Origin: Cruorifilaria tuberocauda
Lineage: Eukaryota; Nematoda; Chromadorea; Rhabditida; Onchocercidae
DNA: 33,110 nt
NCBI GenBank assembly: GCA_013365365.1
Contig: JABVXU010000595.1
Location: 1 to 33,110, forward strand
Direction: 5' to 3'
Below are positions 13,130 through 23,578 of the stretch, piece after piece; position 1 is the stretch's first letter, and the number at the start of each line of letters is the position of its first letter. Position numbers and translations under genes: made by a program. The notes beneath the pieces are model-generated. The model was not told the DNA's origin. It worked only from the letters and a program-made list of their open reading frames with translations, and did no database searches.

Positions 13130-15126
13130 ATGACAACATTGTCAACAAATTGGAAACAACTGCGAGAGGTTTTTTTTTTGGATGGGATTTTTTAATTATT
13201 TAATTTGCTATTCAATGCCGGATTGTAGAATTTCATTCCTAGATCAATCGTGGAGAAGTAAATCTAAAAAGTTAAATTGTCTTTCTGTATACTGAGGTTT
13301 TTTATTCTCTCGAAATGCTTAACTAAAGTCCATTCAAGAATAAGGCATTTTTTTAGTTTTATGTTGTATTTTATCTGATGCTCGTACCCTTTGTATCATA
13401 CTTAGATTGTTTCGCACCTTTTACCGATCACTTGAATTGGATTATTTAAGAAAACTATGTTCCATATATGTTGCTTACAAATGCTAGCTCTTACAACTTA
13501 GTTTTTTATGGCTCTTTATAGAAGCTGACGCAAGAGAAACTAAGATCGCCGGATAGAGATGGTAATAATAGAAGCATCAAGCATAAGCGTAAAAGATTAG
13601 CTCGATTAGCTAGGAAGAAAGCGAAGCGACAGGAGCTTAAAAAAGAAAGTGGAAATATTGATTCAAACCCTTCATCTCCATGTGCTACAGAGACTCAACA
13701 AGGGTGAATAAATTATTCATTTTGATGCCTTTTTTTTTGTAGCCTCTAAATCGTGTCGTAAATTTAATTATTGAATGTTTGTTTACGCTTACTTTTTAAA
13801 ATAAACCGAGGAAATCGGTCAGAAGTTTTACTAATTATTTTTTTGTTTCTGTGATTGACAAATATAATAATTGGTTGTCTGAACGACTTCTAAATTAGTC
13901 CCAGTAGTGAGTTTATTAAACAAATTAGTGTTTGAACGAGTAATTAAGAGAGGAATTCGGATGATTGGCACAAATGGATTAAAGTCAAATTTCTGGAAAT
14001 AGTAATTTCGATGACTTTCCAGAAATGATCTGTTCGACAAGAAGGACGAGCTGACGAATGTTCTTGGAATAGACTGTGAATATGTTGGTGTTGGCATGGA
14101 TGGCAAGGATAATATGCTTGCAAGAATTTCAATCGTAAATATGGAAGGGCGATGTATCTACGATAAATATGTGATACCAAGAGAAAATATAACAGATTAT
14201 CGTACAGAAGTGAGTGGCATTAGGCCGTTTAATTTGAGAAATGGTAAGTTTTTATTGTATCATAGTATTGTATCCAGCCAAATTTTTGAGAATTTCATTG
14301 CGGTATGTACGATTTATTGAAATGATGACGACAACATTATCAAATCAAAACTGTCCGTTCGTCTTTATATCGTTTTATATTGTTGAACTCCTCCACTGTT
14401 CACATGAGAGGAAGAGTATTCAGTTTAGCTGCTGCATAATTTCACTGCAAACTTGTTATTAAAGTTGTGTTATAGGAGAACCATTCCAGAAAGTTCAGTC
14501 AGACGTGCATAAATTGCTCAGCGGTCGAATTGTTGTTGGGCATTCTCTTAAAAATGATTTCAAAGTAAGTGTTCAATTTAAAGTTTGATATAAGTAGTAT
14601 TATACACAGTTTTTTTAGAAGAACCAAGTAGTCAATCTTTGTTTGTTATTTTAGGTCTTAAATCTTTCTCATACGCGTAAGATGACACGAGATACCGCCA
14701 CGTATTTACCGTTCCGTAAAATTTTGAATATTTCAAAAACTCCATCACTGAAATTGCTGGCAAAACAGCTGCTGGGTATTGATATTCAAAACGGCGAGCA
14801 TGATTCAGTTAGTGTCTTTTTGCTGTTCTAAAAACTGCAAACACAAAATGCTAATCAAGTTTTCAAATAAGCTTATAGAAAAGTTTTTTGGAATTTACAT
14901 CATCAGATAACTACCGAATTCGTTCTTTTCTTATGATGTCAAAGGTTTAGCAGTTTCAAATCAAGTTAGCCCAATTCCCAAGTCGTATGAGCAGATCTTA
15001 ATGTTCCAATAGCGGTCTAAAAGCTATGAATTCTATGAGTTTCAGATTATTGATGCACGAGTCGCAATGCAATTGTACGTTTTAAATCGGAAGCAGTGGG
15101 AAAATTACATACAACGGTACAAGTGA
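13130..15126 (+). CDS. REXO4: REXO4-type DEDDh 3'-5' RNA exonuclease, 6 exons
   Basis: Nuclear/nucleolar exonuclease family related to yeast Rex4, linked to rRNA processing (family knowledge). Exons 13130-13168, 13522-13703, 14023-14243, 14476-14564, 14655-14807 and 15046-15126 join in phase to give 254 residues. The N-terminal NWKQLRE resembles the NWK motif at the start of vertebrate REXO4 and is followed by a strongly basic, nucleolar-signal-like stretch (KHKRKRLARLARKKAKR, about 32-48). The exonuclease domain starts at VLGIDCEYVGVG with Asp91 and Glu93. ExoII GHSLKND supplies Asp175. ExoIII has His226 and Asp231. All five DEDDh residues are therefore present. YDKYV and DYRTEVSGIRP are REXO4 hallmarks. 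One oddity is Tyr94, where family members usually have Met (DCEMVGVG). AATAAA at 15187 follows the stop by about 60 bases. Confidence 0.93.
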
Positions 15127-15186
15127 TAATTTCTCGTTTTTCATACGCTATTTATTCGGAAAATGTTCTCAACGCTTGGCAAAGGC

Positions 15187-15192
15187 AATAAA
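15187..15192 (+). terminator. AATAAA polyadenylation signal of REXO4
   Basis: Exact AATAAA 60 bases after the TGA stop, in the expected position for this gene. Confidence 0.55.
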
Positions 15193-16407
15193 ATTTATTC
15201 TAATGCAGAAGAATTCTCACACTAGCTACCGCATGAGACGATTGCCTTCCCGTAACCTCACAGTTATCCACTTTCTATGTTCATTATTTTTTCGATATGT
15301 CTGTCCATATAGCATCTGTTGAACACTTAATGTATGTTCTTGCTAGAGATCGCTAGCGATGTTTTCCGTTTAAGATTTCACATCTACCATATTCATTTTC
15401 TTCGCTCAACCTTGACACTGCAAAATTTTCTGTAGAATTGTTACAGTAAAATTTAAATAAGCAACACACCCTTTATCACTTCCGTACAAAAAAATACACA
15501 GCGAAAACGGGGCCTAATCGCAGAGAAATAGAAACAGAAAACACTAATACAGACAATTATATACCAAATGTTCTTTTGAGGCAATTCATTTGGAACAAGA
15601 ATGTTGACGGAATTTTTGAAAAAATAACCGAAATCGAAGAGATTCTTTACTACAATACATATCACCGTTAAATAAATTAGCCGGAGATACCATGCATACA
15701 AAATAACGAAAAACGCGAACCAGATAAACTTTTGAACACAATGATTCCCATAAATGTACTTTCACCGCCAGTTACACATAAAAAGATCACCTAATGAAAA
15801 TTCAGACGAAAACAAAATTTAGGAGGAAAAAAAAATAATAAAACAACACAGTTCATAACACCGAGATAGTGAGAATTGAATAACTTTTACAGAGATTTTA
15901 AAAAAGTGTTGAAGGTCGTTTGTCTTTTATAAATACTTGAAGACCTGAAGACTATTCTTTCACTTTTTTCTTCTGCAAAAACGAAGTGTAGGTGTATGTG
16001 TGTATATAATGTGAATGGATGTAAGGCAAGGGAGGAATCCTCGGAAAAAGAATTTTTTTTTTTGTCCAGAAAAATGACGAGGAGATCTATTGATGATTAT
16101 ATATTACTGACGGATAACAAAGAGAAGAAATTTGTGCTCAGATTTGCATTTCTATTAAAAAAAAAAAAAGGGATATCCGAATTTTTGACACAAAAAAAGA
16201 AAGGGAAGGGGAAACCTGTAACTGAAACAAGAATATACAACAAATCGTTCAAAAACAAAAACAAAAAGTGCAACAAAGCAGCACTGGAACACACTGCCAT
16301 AAATCTGATATACATATTAGAAAACCTTCCTTTGCTGCAAGATTAACCCCCCTCCCCTGATCAAAAAAAGAGTATGGCATCATCGTCTTTCTCTCCGAAT
16401 GCGTTTC
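15193..16407. other. Convergent intergenic region, CNBP 3' UTR side
   Basis: Between the tail-to-tail REXO4 and CNBP genes. It probably holds the 3' UTR of the minus-strand CNBP gene. Open frames at 15453-15701 and 15996-16346 are Phe- or Lys-rich, arise from homopolymer tracts (runs of T or A) and have no supporting splice structure. No RNA gene was recognised. Confidence 0.5.
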
Positions 16408-17395
16408 TTAATCACTACGATCACTGCGCGGACATTCACGGCTGATATGCCCTATCTGCTGACAATTATAACATCGTTTCGACTGATCTGAACCAGAATC
16501 AGGGCAATCACGTGAAATATGACCAAATCTGCCACAGTTATAACACTTCTGATTTCCACCACCACCAATACGACGTTCCGTAGGACATTCGCGAGCAAAA
16601 TGTCCAAAACCTATAAGGATAAAAGAAATCATACTTTTATTAGACATAACCTGTTTAGTTTAGCTAAGGAAATACTTGAATGCAAGATAAAATGCTTCAA
16701 TTACCAGATAAATTGTATAAAATTAATTGAAAGATTATCAAAATCATTTACCACCACACTGATAACACTCGCTCTGACTAGAACGTCCACCTCCACGTCC
16801 ACCATAATAGCGCCCACCACCACGCTGATTCGGGCATTCTCGCGCAAAATGTCCCGACTGCCCGCAATTAAAACAATCTGAGATGAACAAAAATACCGGT
16901 AATCCGAAATTACCAATCATGAGATATGCCAAATAAAAAAAAGAAAATAGTTTTACGGTAAAAATTAGAAAATTTTTTTTTTCTTATTCTCTTCAGTTTT
17001 AGCTCAAAAAAAAATAGCCCCTTCCTCCCCACATTTCGTACTGTGCACATAACTTACAGTACACAAAAATTTATATCATCATTTGTAAGAGTAGAAAGGA
17101 TAGTCATAGTCATATTAAGACAACAATGGTGTCTTATTTCTCACGGCACCGTAATCCTTTAAAAATCGTTAAGGTAGACGACACCTTTGATGAATTTTAG
17201 CTGTCTAAAAAAAAAAAAAAAAACAGTAAACCTATATCGAAACTACTTCTCACGTAAAATATATCAAGAGAAAAAAAAGAACAAACCTCCCCCGCCTCCT
17301 CGTCGGCCGGCCTCTTGAATTTGGGTAGGGCAATTCCTTGCAAAATGTCCTTTTTCATTACATTTGTAGCACCTGTCTGAATCGTTGTTACTCAT
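16408..17395 (-). CDS. CNBP: CNBP-like CCHC zinc-knuckle nucleic-acid-binding protein, 3 exons
   Basis: Exons 17287-17395, 16752-16877 and 16408-16610 (minus strand) join in phase to give 145 residues. Five CX2CX4HX4C zinc knuckles begin at Cys9, Cys38, Cys74, Cys101 and Cys125, each with the GHF/GHI core (for example CFNCGQSGHFAREC). A Gly/Arg-rich linker with RGG-like character (about 54-68) lies between knuckles 2 and 3, and a Gly patch (30-36) ends exon 1. Family members bind single-stranded G-rich RNA and DNA and promote translation or unfold G-quadruplexes. Vertebrate CNBP has seven knuckles with its RGG box after the first, so this copy is shorter and arranged differently. Intron positions fall in Gly-rich linkers or within a knuckle. 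The start is the first ATG after a likely trans-splice acceptor. A gypsy or Gag origin is unlikely because the protein is complete, multi-exon and knuckle-only. Confidence 0.92.
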
Positions 17396-17484
17396 AGCTC
17401 CAAAATACACTCCTACCTCGTCTCTTCAACCGCCTCCGACTTGCTCTCACACCACAATGCACTCGTCACACGCCACCTACACAC

Positions 17485-17486
17485 CT
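17485..17486 (-). promoter_or_regulatory. Putative spliced-leader acceptor of CNBP
   Basis: Minus-strand TTTCTTTTAG ends here, about 90 bases before the ATG at 17395. The intervening sequence is GC-richer than the flank beyond, as expected for a 5' UTR exon. A conventional 5' UTR intron is the alternative. Confidence 0.45.
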
Positions 17487-18420
17487 AAAAGAAACTCAAC
17501 CATATGGACAAATCGTTGTTAGACACGTTTATGCAAATTTATCGCAATGTTACGAAATCAATCAATCGATAAAACTATGGATTATCAGTATAAGAAAGTC
17601 TGCTCATTTTTGGCATTTGTCCAATTTAAGGAAAAACTCTGTTATCACTTATTTATCGACTGAAATTATGCAAATTAACGACTTATTGAAGACCTCAAAC
17701 TTTGCCATCATGTATCTTCCGTAAAAGAATCAATAATTCCAGTTTCTTGCCCCCTTGCTAAAAAATTAATAAAATGAAGACTAGGTTGATATAAAATTAT
17801 CAGGAATTAACCGGAAAACCACTTATAAACAACTTTCACAGCATCTATTTCGGATGTCAAAGCAAGGTTTGACTTGAGCGAACAGACCGTAACCAAGCAT
17901 CCTGTGCAAAAACCAATCATAGAATTCTGCTACATAATAACAAACGATCCGAAACTAATAGAGATGAGGCTAGGAGTTATTTGATAACAGGTATCGTAAG
18001 CTTTCTCAGAATAGTCACATCGTACAAGTTTTCTGGACCCCACTCAACAGTATCTAATGAGAAGAGAAATTCAGTCAGTAAGCAATTATAACTTCCAAAT
18101 TACTACAGTACCCACTGGACATTCTCATGCACCAAGTAACCCAAATTATACGGGAAAAAACACACCTGTCTTGGCACTTAGCCATGGAATATTACCAAGA
18201 ACCGTGTTTCAACTTTCGTTTCGAGAGTTTAGGAGAACTTTTGCCATCACTCACATGTTTTATCTGTTATATGATATTATAACGCTTCGAACATCCTAAA
18301 CTTTTAACCCTACCACTCATACTTTTTCCATTCTAATACTAAGTAGAAAATTCATTAATAAAATATATATTAATATATTATAATCCTAAATAATCCGTAA
18401 TCTAAATATCGAATTATCAG

Positions 18421-18730
18421 GAAACGAATAAATTGTTAACAAAGACAACCAAACTAATAAATGAACTGCAACGACAAATCAACAAATGTCAACAAATCGG
18501 ACAAATACCAAAAATCTATAAACAAATCAACAAAATTCAATAAAAGAACAAACATTCAATAAGATTCAATTAATCAGCAAATGTCAACAGAAATAGAAAC
18601 AAATCATTAACAAATCGGACAAACATCAGTAACTTTTAAATAAATAAGCAAACTTGAGCAATTTCTAAACAACTTGACAATTATACAACAAATCAGGAAA
18701 TATATTAACAAATTAACAAACAAGCAGTGA
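18421..18730. repeat. Degenerate CAACAAAT-type repeat
   Basis: A strand-asymmetric tract, rich in A and C and poor in G and T on the plus strand, in which variants of AACAAATC recur irregularly. For example AACAAATCGGACAAA occurs at both ends of an interval of about 120 bases. No fixed period is visible, suggesting an old, mutated minisatellite. Confidence 0.6.
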
Positions 18731-19593
18731 TCGAATAACAATCATAGTACCATCCTATCCAATCCGGTATTATCCATGACATGGTCATTATATTAGCATT
18801 TGCAGTAGTAATTCAAATGAAACTTTCGAGGGTCGTACAAGACGGGAAAGAAAACTATTTGTATAGCATTGTTTGTCTATTAACAAAAATGATTCGAATA
18901 CGATGAATTTGGAATTTTCAAATTTTCCCATCCAATTATGGGTAAAAATTTAAAAAAAAAATGAAATTAAAAATTCGAAACCAAAAAAACTCAAATATTC
19001 ACTAATACGGTAAAGATCATAATCCCTCAATATTAACACAGCATACTGTATTTTTAGGTACTCTCGGAAATTTTATTTAATGATGATAGAATTTTCCCGC
19101 TCGGAATTACAGTAACTTTTTTTTTCTTAAGAGATTATAATAATCATGGGATTCACTTGTTCGAATCAAATATCCAATTAAGTAGCAATAAATGTTAAGC
19201 AATTACTTCTTGATTAATACCTGTAAATTAATTTCAAGTTTTTATTTTCTAATGGATAACATAATTGTTGCCATATATAATAGATCTGTGTGACCGAAGC
19301 ATGCAAATGACCTGTCACGCTCCAGTTATCTTCTCTTGATCCCTGTAGATCATTACATAGCTCTGCTGTCCATTTTCAGCTATTTCCGGTTGCACTTATC
19401 ACAAATATAACACTAAAACATACAATATTCCTTACCAAACATCTAGAAATCATCTTATACTCTTCCGGTATTATGGATCATTTCTGGATTGAACCTTTTT
19501 ATCTGATTGAATAAATCATCATCCGATCGATACACGGACTTTTAGCATTGAAAATTCGAATTTGTAAAATAATCTTTATAATATTCAATCTTA

Positions 19594-19618
19594 TGATAAC
19601 AATAAATTATTGTTATCA
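19594..19618. repeat. Perfect 11-bp inverted repeat with 3-base loop
   Basis: TGATAACAATA and its exact complement flank AAT. It is AT-rich and isolated from any gene, so it may be chance or a remnant of a small palindrome. Confidence 0.7.
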
Positions 19619-21012
19619 GGAGATTTCAATCAAAAAAAAAAGCCAAATCATTTATTACTCTTACGATAAAAACAGTAAATAGCTTAGCTTTATTTTTTCT
19701 TTCCCTTGTTGCCTTAATATACATGTATACTACTGTAATCGCTCGTCTTTTTGTTGATTATTTCGACTATTCGATAATTTTAATTATTAAAAGAAAATAA
19801 CGATTAAAAGCGGAAGATAAATTAAAATTAAAATTTTTATTCTTTATTATGGCCAGCAATTTTAGCGATACAGTAAGAAAACATTCAATGAAATACTTAT
19901 ATTTTACAGTATTCGTTTTTTTTTTTTGGATATAAAGACGCATTTATATTTAATGATATTGAAAAAATTGACTGATATGAATTATTAAAAAATATTTGCA
20001 AAGTAATTTTTCAAAGCAAAAAGTTTTTCATAAATTTTAATAAATGCAGAAAAATCAGTGTTATTTTAGGATTGAATTAAGTTGGAGAGAAGAAAAATTT
20101 TCTTTTTTCCTTCAATAATTATATCATTTATTTATTAATGCTTCATTTAATGATAATTAAATGCGCAAGATGATGAAAAAATAATTGTTGAAATATAATC
20201 AATAAAAATGGCAAAATAATATTTAAGTAATTTTCATGTACAAATTGATGAAAGATTATATTATTGTTTACATTCATGAATTAAGCATTTAAAACATTTG
20301 ACTTAATTTTAATAGAGAGAAGTGAAAGGTTAAAAGATGAAGGAGAAGAAATGCATGTTTTCTTCAATCAAAAATCTAATATCAAATTTCAAATTTTCAA
20401 CTTTTAAATAATTCAAAGCTTATGAAATTAAACTTGTCCAGCAAAATATGTCTTGCTAATTACAATGTAAATCATTAAAATTTTTTCCTTTGTTTCGATT
20501 AACGAAGAGAGAAAAAGATAGAAGGAACAATGAATTAAGCTAAGAAAGATTTGTTATCAAAATATTTGAAAATTTAAAAAACAAAATTATTCCATAGTCA
20601 ATTAATGATTTCAAAAAAAAAACAACCATGATTATGATACCAAAATCTAATTTCAAATTAAGCTGTGAATTTAAATCTTCACACGGCGTATATCAAATAC
20701 ATATATATAACAAAAAAGAGAAAATAGACTGTTATGGATTAGTCAAATAGTAAAATGAATAAGATTGGAATTATCTAAAATAAACAAAATTTTAATTAAA
20801 TCATATTAATTAATAATGTTTTTATTAATTAATAGTGCTAGTGTTATTTTTACAAGTGAAATTATTAATTAAACTTAGAAGATATGCTCAATAAATGCTG
20901 AATAAATGAAAAAAGAAGATTAAAAATAAAAAAAAGATTACACTAAATTATCTCGACTAACTTTATTGTAAGTTATTGACTGATATTAAAAATTAAGAAT
21001 AAAATTTCATTT

Positions 21013-21018
21013 TTTATT
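21013..21018 (-). terminator. AATAAA signal abutting the stop of the sushi-like gene
   Basis: The minus strand reads AATAAA immediately after the TAA stop (21019). As in the ShKT/nitrobindin gene, the 3' UTR would be very short. Confidence 0.45.
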
Positions 21019-23578
21019 TTAAAAACGACAATCCACAAATTGCAATAGTCTTCCCAACGTTGTCCAGGTGTACTGTGAACCACCAACGTTTGTACATGTT
21101 GCCATTAAACTTGGTGATGATGTTATTGATGTCCTTTGCTACAATTGATACGGTTAGTTATTTTGATGAAAATATTAATTTAATTATTACTTAAAATAAT
21201 ACAAATTACCTGAGATAATTAAAAAGGTAAAAAATTATTTGATATTTTAGCAGTAAATAAACAAATTCAAATCAAATATTTTGAAACCATTAAGCAAAAA
21301 AAGAAATTTCCAATTTTTTCAAATTTCAGGAATAAAGTTTCGCTTTGAAAAAATTTAGATTTTATGAGCAATTAACTATGAGTTAGAAGTAATCATTTTC
21401 ATTCCAAAAAGTTGCAAAGATTTAAATGAGCTTTCAAATTGGTTGAAATAAAAGTCTAACGAAACAGGAAAGAAGAATTAGGAATAATCCAGAAATCAAT
21501 AAGCAACTGTTACCTGATCATATCCTTCAACCGTAGCCGGTTGTCCTTTTTCGGTACATGTTATAGTAACTGTTGCTCCTAGACTATGTGTATTACCAAA
21601 ACTAACATCACTGTAATCAAATCGATACTGATCATCTTGATCAACTGATTTCACTGGATACAAGATTAAATCTGAGCATCGAGCAGCCATGTATGCTAAA
21701 ATACAAATAATTAGCTTATGATTACAAATTCGATAATTTAAGAACAAATTTGAAATGTTAAGTAGGAATAGATCAGAATATAAACGGATTAGTTAAATAA
21801 CCGGAAAAGGTATAAAGGATGGATAAGGAAAGGGCGAAGGCAACAGATGACGGATAAATGCGATTATCCAATTCGAGAAGTTCTCTCTATAGATTGATTT
21901 AAATTTTGCAAAAATGACAAACACAAAATGATAATTAAGTATTTAAATTGAAGGATAGTTATACTGAAATTTTATTTATTTATTCTTTTTTTTTTTGATT
22001 TCGCTATTTAAAAAAAAGAATAATGATTTCAACGACAATAAGCGACGGTTAGTTAATTAATAAATATATATCTGAAAAATTGATTTAAAATAATAATTGT
22101 AATTAATTCACATAATTTCCAAGTTATCTTTCATCAATATAAAAAATACAAAAGAAATAAGTTAAAAACTATTTTAAATCTTATTTATTTTAATTTGGAA
22201 ATTCATTTTGCAATATGATTACTTTGCTTGTATTATATGTAATATACTCTACTCAAGTAAATAAGTCAACTCTGAAATTAAAATAATTTTAATTTATTTT
22301 TTTCCAAATTTTTTATGTTGAGGACAAATAAACTTTTTTGCTTACAGTTTCAAAGCGTTACTTACGGATAGGTTAAGTTTTCACAATTTTCATTCGCTTT
22401 TTTTCCGATATATATACAACCTTTTTCGGTTTTTTTTCTACAACATTTTCAAATTTTCAAATTTATAAATGGCTATTAGAAGAGTGAAAATGATAAATGG
22501 ATTAGGCGATCGAAATTCATAACTTAGTAAGTTCATTTCCACATTGTTCATGTTTCTTTCTTTCAGTTTTAAGAATTGAAATTAAATACAAAGTCGGAAA
22601 CTGAATGATATTCGAAGAGTTTTGTTTTCAAATTAAAAGAAACAATATAAATACAAGATGAATAAACCTTTTTTTCCAAACCGAAATTGAGAGACTCTTT
22701 GAGAGTGCTTTCAAAGTAGCAAAAACTTTGCATGCAATTTGATATGCATATTTTAAATGATTTATTGATGAAATTTAATCAAGGAATTAAAAAGGAGAGA
22801 TAGAGAGAGAAAGAGAAAGAGAAAGAGAGAGAGAGAGAGAAGTAATCAACATTTGAATTTTCAGTGAAATTTGCTGAAGAAAATTGTAGTTTAAATAGAT
22901 TCCGAACAAAGAATCAAATGATATTTTTGGTAATTCAAAAAAAAAAAAACTAGAACTTAAATTAAAACTTAGTACGAATTTTAGTTATGAAGTTCACTTT
23001 CAATGAATTCATTTCAAGTATAAAATTTAATTCGGAAATATGATCTAGTAAGGTACAAAATTTAATTAGAATTAGTTTTAATTTTTTTTTTAATTGTCGC
23101 TGAATCTTTCTTCACACTAACATATTTATTAAAAAATAAGAATTAATGAAATATATCGCATTAATATATAATTAATCCCAATGATTAAAAATTTGATAAA
23201 AAGAGACTGTGGAAAAATATTCATTTGTTGATTGGTATGTGGAATTTAGTGATATAAAATTTAAAATATCAAAATTTTTAAATGGCGATTAAAATCTTCC
23301 AGTTTTGATTATCTGAGAATAGCATTTAGATGATAATTTATGTTTAACATAGGAATTATTGTTGTTGTTATCCCCAAATATTACATATACTCAAGAAAGT
23401 AAACATTTTATATTTAATATGAAAATTTAAAAAACAAGTATGCATGAAAATTTTTTAATTTAAGAAATAATTGAAACAAACTTGGATCTTGACTAGGAAT
23501 AAATCCTGGTGGCGCACATCCATTAATAACTGCTGATATAATTAAAGTAATGATAATAGCTGGCTGTAGTGATACCAT
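21019..23578 (-). CDS. Small secreted sushi/CCP-like protein, 3 exons
   Basis: Exons 23482-23578, 21514-21695 and 21019-21138 (minus strand) join in phase to give 132 residues. Residues 1-20 are a clear signal peptide (MVSLQPAIIITLIISAVING) ending just before Cys21. The mature part has Cys39, Cys79, Cys108 and Cys130 with a Trp at 118, a spacing like one CCP/sushi module (C1-C3, C2-C4 expected), plus extra Cys21 that could be free or pair elsewhere. VTITC before the second cysteine is typical of CCP strands, and the segment before the third cysteine (SPSLMATC) also fits. The family cannot be named with certainty; it may be a nematode-specific group. The first intron is about 1.8 kb, long for this window, and contains the GA microsatellite. 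A secreted or cuticle/pseudocoelom role is only inference. Confidence 0.75.
22794..22842. repeat. GA microsatellite
   Basis: Almost pure purine run of GA and GAAA units within the first intron of the sushi-like gene. Simple-sequence repeat, no coding potential. Confidence 0.9.

Larger units (their letters stand above)
17488..21012. other. AT-rich intergenic spacer
   Basis: About 3.5 kb separating two minus-strand genes. It should contain the CNBP promoter near its left end. No gene is supported; the frame at 18057-18299 has no motif or splice context. The stretch holds the CAA-rich repeat at 18421-18730 and a perfect palindrome at 19594-19618, listed separately. Confidence 0.5.

Noticed and set aside
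13831..14462. Minus- and plus-strand frames over REXO4 exon 3 and its introns
   Set aside because: Shadows of the spliced exonuclease exon, or its read-through into the next intron.
15996..16346. 116-codon Lys-rich plus-strand frame
   Set aside because: Generated by A-runs in the convergent 3' region of CNBP; no start context, motif or splice partner.
16519..16932. Plus- and minus-strand frames overlapping CNBP exons 2 and 3
   Set aside because: Alternative frames or intron read-through of the zinc-knuckle gene.
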